Source: Chenopodium formosanum (taxonomy: Eukaryota; Streptophyta; Magnoliopsida; Caryophyllales; Amaranthaceae). Taken from it: a stretch of 64,000 bases of DNA. The stretch's first letter is position 1. The number at the start of each line of letters is the position of its first letter. Below, one piece after another: positions 61,029 through 64,000 of the stretch. Position numbers and translations under genes: made by a program. The notes under the pieces are model-generated. The model did not search any database. It was not told the origin of the DNA and saw nothing but the letters and a program-made list of their open reading frames with translations. The stretch is from NCBI GenBank assembly GCA_024500155.1, contig CM044880.1, forward strand, positions 7,316,001 through 7,380,000, given 5' to 3'.

Positions 61029-61816
61029 TGCGCATAATGCATCTGAAAAGAACATTGGGCATATTCTAAAGAACATGGGCGAAAAAAAATACTAGTTTTT
61101 GAAAAAAAACATACTAATGGTTGAAAAAGAATATGTTTGTATTTGACAAAGAACGTGTCATCACAAAGAATATAAAGTCTTTACAAAATGGACATGATAA
61201 TAAAATAAAAAACATGTTATTTTTCATGATTATTCGGGTGGTTTAATGTGTTTAAAAAAGAACACTCTGCTTCACAAAAGAACATGTTTGTGTTTGAAAA
61301 ATAATATAGAGGTGGTCATAATTGGACAGGCAGGCCGAGGTCAAAAAATCAGCCCACTTCTCGGGCCGAGCCGGGTCAAACTTCGGACCGGAATTTTTGT
61401 GCCCAAACCCGCCCAATATGGTCAGGTCGTGCGGGCTTTTTGAGCCAGGCAAAAAAAAAAAACAACTAAAAATGCATAAACGCACATTCCCAAACCCGCC
61501 CAAAAAATAAAATTTCGGGTCGAATTAACTTTGATCACCTCTAGACAAAGAACATAAAGTCTTACAAAAATAACATGATAATACATTGAAGAACATGTTT
61601 TTTTTTTTATGGTTACTTAGTTGGTTGAATTTAACATAATTTTTTTATGTACATACTATTAAAGAACATATTGTATAATGTAAAGAATATATAGTTCAAA
61701 CTCTAAGAACATATTATATATTATTGCGTTCTTTATAAATGTCCATAATGTTCTTTTTCTTCGCCCATGCTCTTTTAAATATACCTAATGTTCTTTCTGG
61801 GTGCATCATGCACCCG
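61029..61816. mobile_element. TIR element rich in GAACAT words
   Basis: Ends are imperfect inverted repeats of about 60 bp (left TGCGCATAATGCATCTG then GAACATGGGCGAA; right complement GGTGCATGATGCACCC then GAGCATGGGCGAA). The interior is many AAGAACATG-type words. It is interrupted by a smaller MITE at 61307-61543. Confidence 0.55.
61307..61543. mobile_element. Nested hAT-like MITE
   Basis: The left TAGAGGTGGTCATAATTGG and, in complement, the right TAGAGGTGATCAAAG are inverted. GC-rich interior with GGGCCGAGCCGGGTC. Flanking sequence on both sides is the GAACAT-rich host element. The target duplication is not clear. Confidence 0.5.
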
Positions 61817-62294
61817 TCGCCCGAATACACCAATCACACCTTATAATTTTGGACCTTAAAAGGTGTTATTTGATGTTTGAATAACTTATTGACGTGAGAT
61901 TTCAATAAAAGTAAATTGCCTTAAATTGGGATTAATTGTACCAATTTGTCCTAATAGAGGTATGTATATAATTACTTTTTCTCAAAATCTAATATTCCAG
62001 TACTAATCATAAAAATGTACGATTGAGGAGATTACAATTGATAACGGTAAATCAAGCAGAAAGAAGACATCCACTTGATGAATTTTTCTTACAAAACTAC
62101 AGTTGTAACATGTAAATCATTTTTATTTTAAAACAAAAAAAAAAAAAGCTTTGTTGTAATTGCCTAATTTGAACGCCACATATACATTAGGAATCAAGAG
62201 ATTTGGAAGCCCGTTTTAAAGGGTCACTGGGCTTTGTTAATTTGGGCTTTATGAAAACATTAAAGTGACACAATTCACTGGACAAATGCCAAAA

Positions 62295-62500
62295 TAAAGA
62301 AGGTGATTATGGCAAGTAAATGAGGGATAATAGGAAAAGATTAATGTGAAAACTGATTATTTATGGTTGCTACAGAATGTGGAAGCCGTTAGAGACGCCG
62401 TGAAGAACGGTGAGGGACTCTTGGTTGATCTAGAGGGCTCTATTGCTATTGCAATGGCTGCCGTTCATCAGTGGCTTAGAGACGGTCTTGGTATCTTTCG
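62295..62500 (+). pseudogene. Glycerol kinase fragment
   Basis: From 62361 the sequence reads close to the glycerol kinase exon 3: ENVEAVRDAV becomes QNVEAVRDAV, then after an internal deletion LEGSIAIA followed by WLRDGLGI. The deletion joins the SWLI region to the EGSIAIA region, removing about 390 bp (near 49545-49960 in the parent). The stretch before it (AAGAAGGTGATTA, GGCAAGT) resembles the parent's intron 2 near 48415-48460, so it came from genomic DNA and not from mRNA. Not functional. Confidence 0.8.
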
Positions 62501-64000
62501 GTAGCTATTTTCATTTTACAATGGTATTGTGGTGGCGATGGAATTTTACAAGGTTTGCATAGTTATTTTGAGGGTGATTTGAGATGCGTTGTGCAAAATA
62601 TCAAATATGTATATCAGTCTGATTGGTTTTTAGATTTTTAGACATGACATTAAAGTCTGATGCTAAAATATATGGGTATACTACAAACTGAAGTATATTT
62701 TGGTATTATCGCGCGACGATCTGCTTAGTACAGTAATACGTTAAAAGAACTTAAATCTTCACTACAGAGATATCAATGAAATTGGTATTCAGTAGTCATT
62801 AAATTAATAAATAAACAAATAAAATTAAGCTTAAATTGAGTTTTTTTTTTTTTTTTTTTTGAAGAAAGGATTAAATTGGGTTGAGTCAACTTTGTATATA
62901 CTATTAAGTGCAGGAAACTGCTAGATCTAATAATTTTCCAGTCAAATTGATCAGTTTTGTGGAATAATAAGTTATTTTTCAGAAAAATCGCTTTAGTAGT
63001 CTAAAAAGTAATTAAAGTAGTGTGAAATATTCATAAAATTCCACAATTTGGCTGAAGTTGAATTTACAAGTGGCTTAGCTTAAAGGGCCCAGTTGAACGG
63101 GTCTTCTTCTGCATTTTGTGTTGAATTTGCATTATTCTACTTATTGATTTCATCCTTCATCTCAGCGTTTAGACAAGGTATTTTACATCACATAACATCA
63201 AATAGTGAGTGTTATGACACTGTTATCTGACCCTCCATTGACAATTTGACATTGTTGAGCTGTATGTGTAATATATAAGGAAATTTTGCAAAAAAACACA
63301 TTTTATAAGACATTTTTTGCAAGATATCATCTTATAATTTTTTATTTTTTGTAATGACATACCTTAATCATTTTTTTTTTTCTTACAATGACACATTTTA
63401 ATCATTTTTTTTTTTGCAATGACATACCTTTGGCGGAAAAGAGGATTTGACCATGTTTTCCAGCGTTGACTTGATCACGTGCGTGCGAGTCACGAGACCT
63501 CTTATAACCACTCTTCAACTACGCCAATCAGCTAAACATAAGTGGTTGTCAATTAGTCCTAGGATCATCAAGAGAGTATGAGGATTTTTCTAACCCGGCC
63601 CAATTCAAAATTATGTAATAGTAATGCCTTAGTTTAAGACCAAACGAAATAAAGCACTGCCAATTAGATGTGGATTTTTCTAGCTGAAGACAGAGTGCTC
63701 TATTTATGTACAAAGCTCCGTTGGGCATGTTATTGAAACATAGCGTGCACTCTCAGTATCCGGCGACAAGATGACTATATAAGCCCGACATCAATTCAAC
63801 CCAGGCCACATAGGTTATGGTATGGTGTAAAGAAATGTGAAAAGGTTATAATGGTTGATTTAAATATGACTATCATAATATTTTAATGATTATGAGTTTA
63901 TAATTGACTTATTTTTCATCATCAAGTAATAAAATATATTTCTTTATTTTTGGTACAATTAGTATCATAATCTATCTTTTTTTTTTTTTTTTTTTAATAT
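62501..64000. other. Intergenic, no gene seen
   Basis: AT-rich, with T runs (62841-62861 and 63968-63995) and CATTTTATAAGACATTTTTTGC words near 63290-63430. No coding frame or clear element boundary. Confidence 0.4.

Noticed and set aside
1..64000. CRISPR arrays, operons, tRNA or rRNA genes
   Set aside because: No spaced direct-repeat array, no clustered co-directional bacterial genes, and no complete tRNA or rRNA pattern was seen; the only tRNA-like words are in the TRIM.

Overview
This is plant nuclear DNA: genes split by GT-AG introns, AT-rich intergenic sequence, CACTA/MITE/LINE/LTR transposons, and plant-specific families (vacuolar H+-pyrophosphatase, F-box/FBA proteins, a receptor-like LRR protein). 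It is a eudicot; Caryophyllales is only a guess. Nothing bacterial or viral was seen.

Region 1 (1-33.5 kb) is an F-box cluster crowded with transposons. Two F-box genes look intact (416-1723 and 18535-19761), each with an intron in the 5' UTR. Between them lies a direct segmental duplication (about 4100-9040 and 9041-17785) whose copies have collected different insertions. Each copy therefore gives the empty site of the other's elements: a 304-bp TRIM with an odd hairpin LTR, two LINE pieces and a possible organelle-derived insert in the first copy; a MITE, two independent non-autonomous CACTA elements, a third CACTA nested in one of them, and a poly-A retroposon in the second. A third F-box gene (22458-32859) is cut in two by a 9157-bp CACTA element with a GAA target duplication. 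The element carries apparently complete TnpD-type (4 exons, 1161 aa) and TnpA-type (6 exons, 370 aa) genes. Removing it with one GAA gives one continuous 413-codon frame, so the insertion looks recent.

Region 2 (33.5-57 kb) holds three housekeeping or defence genes whose full exon structures keep frame: a type I vacuolar H+-pyrophosphatase (minus, 8 exons, 763 aa), a cytosolic glycerol kinase (plus, 4 exons, 523 aa) and an LRR receptor-like protein (minus, 4 exons, 909 aa). Several MITEs with clear target duplications lie between and within them.

Region 3 (57-64 kb) has no intact gene. It holds MITEs, a foldback element with a minisatellite and a short coding-like fragment, and a broken piece of the glycerol kinase gene about 11 kb downstream of the parent.

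The genes do not form a pathway. The theme is F-box duplication and its disruption by several CACTA families, each with its own subterminal repeat word. Splice sites were chosen by hand from GT-AG signals, frame continuity and family similarity; no database search or alignment was run.
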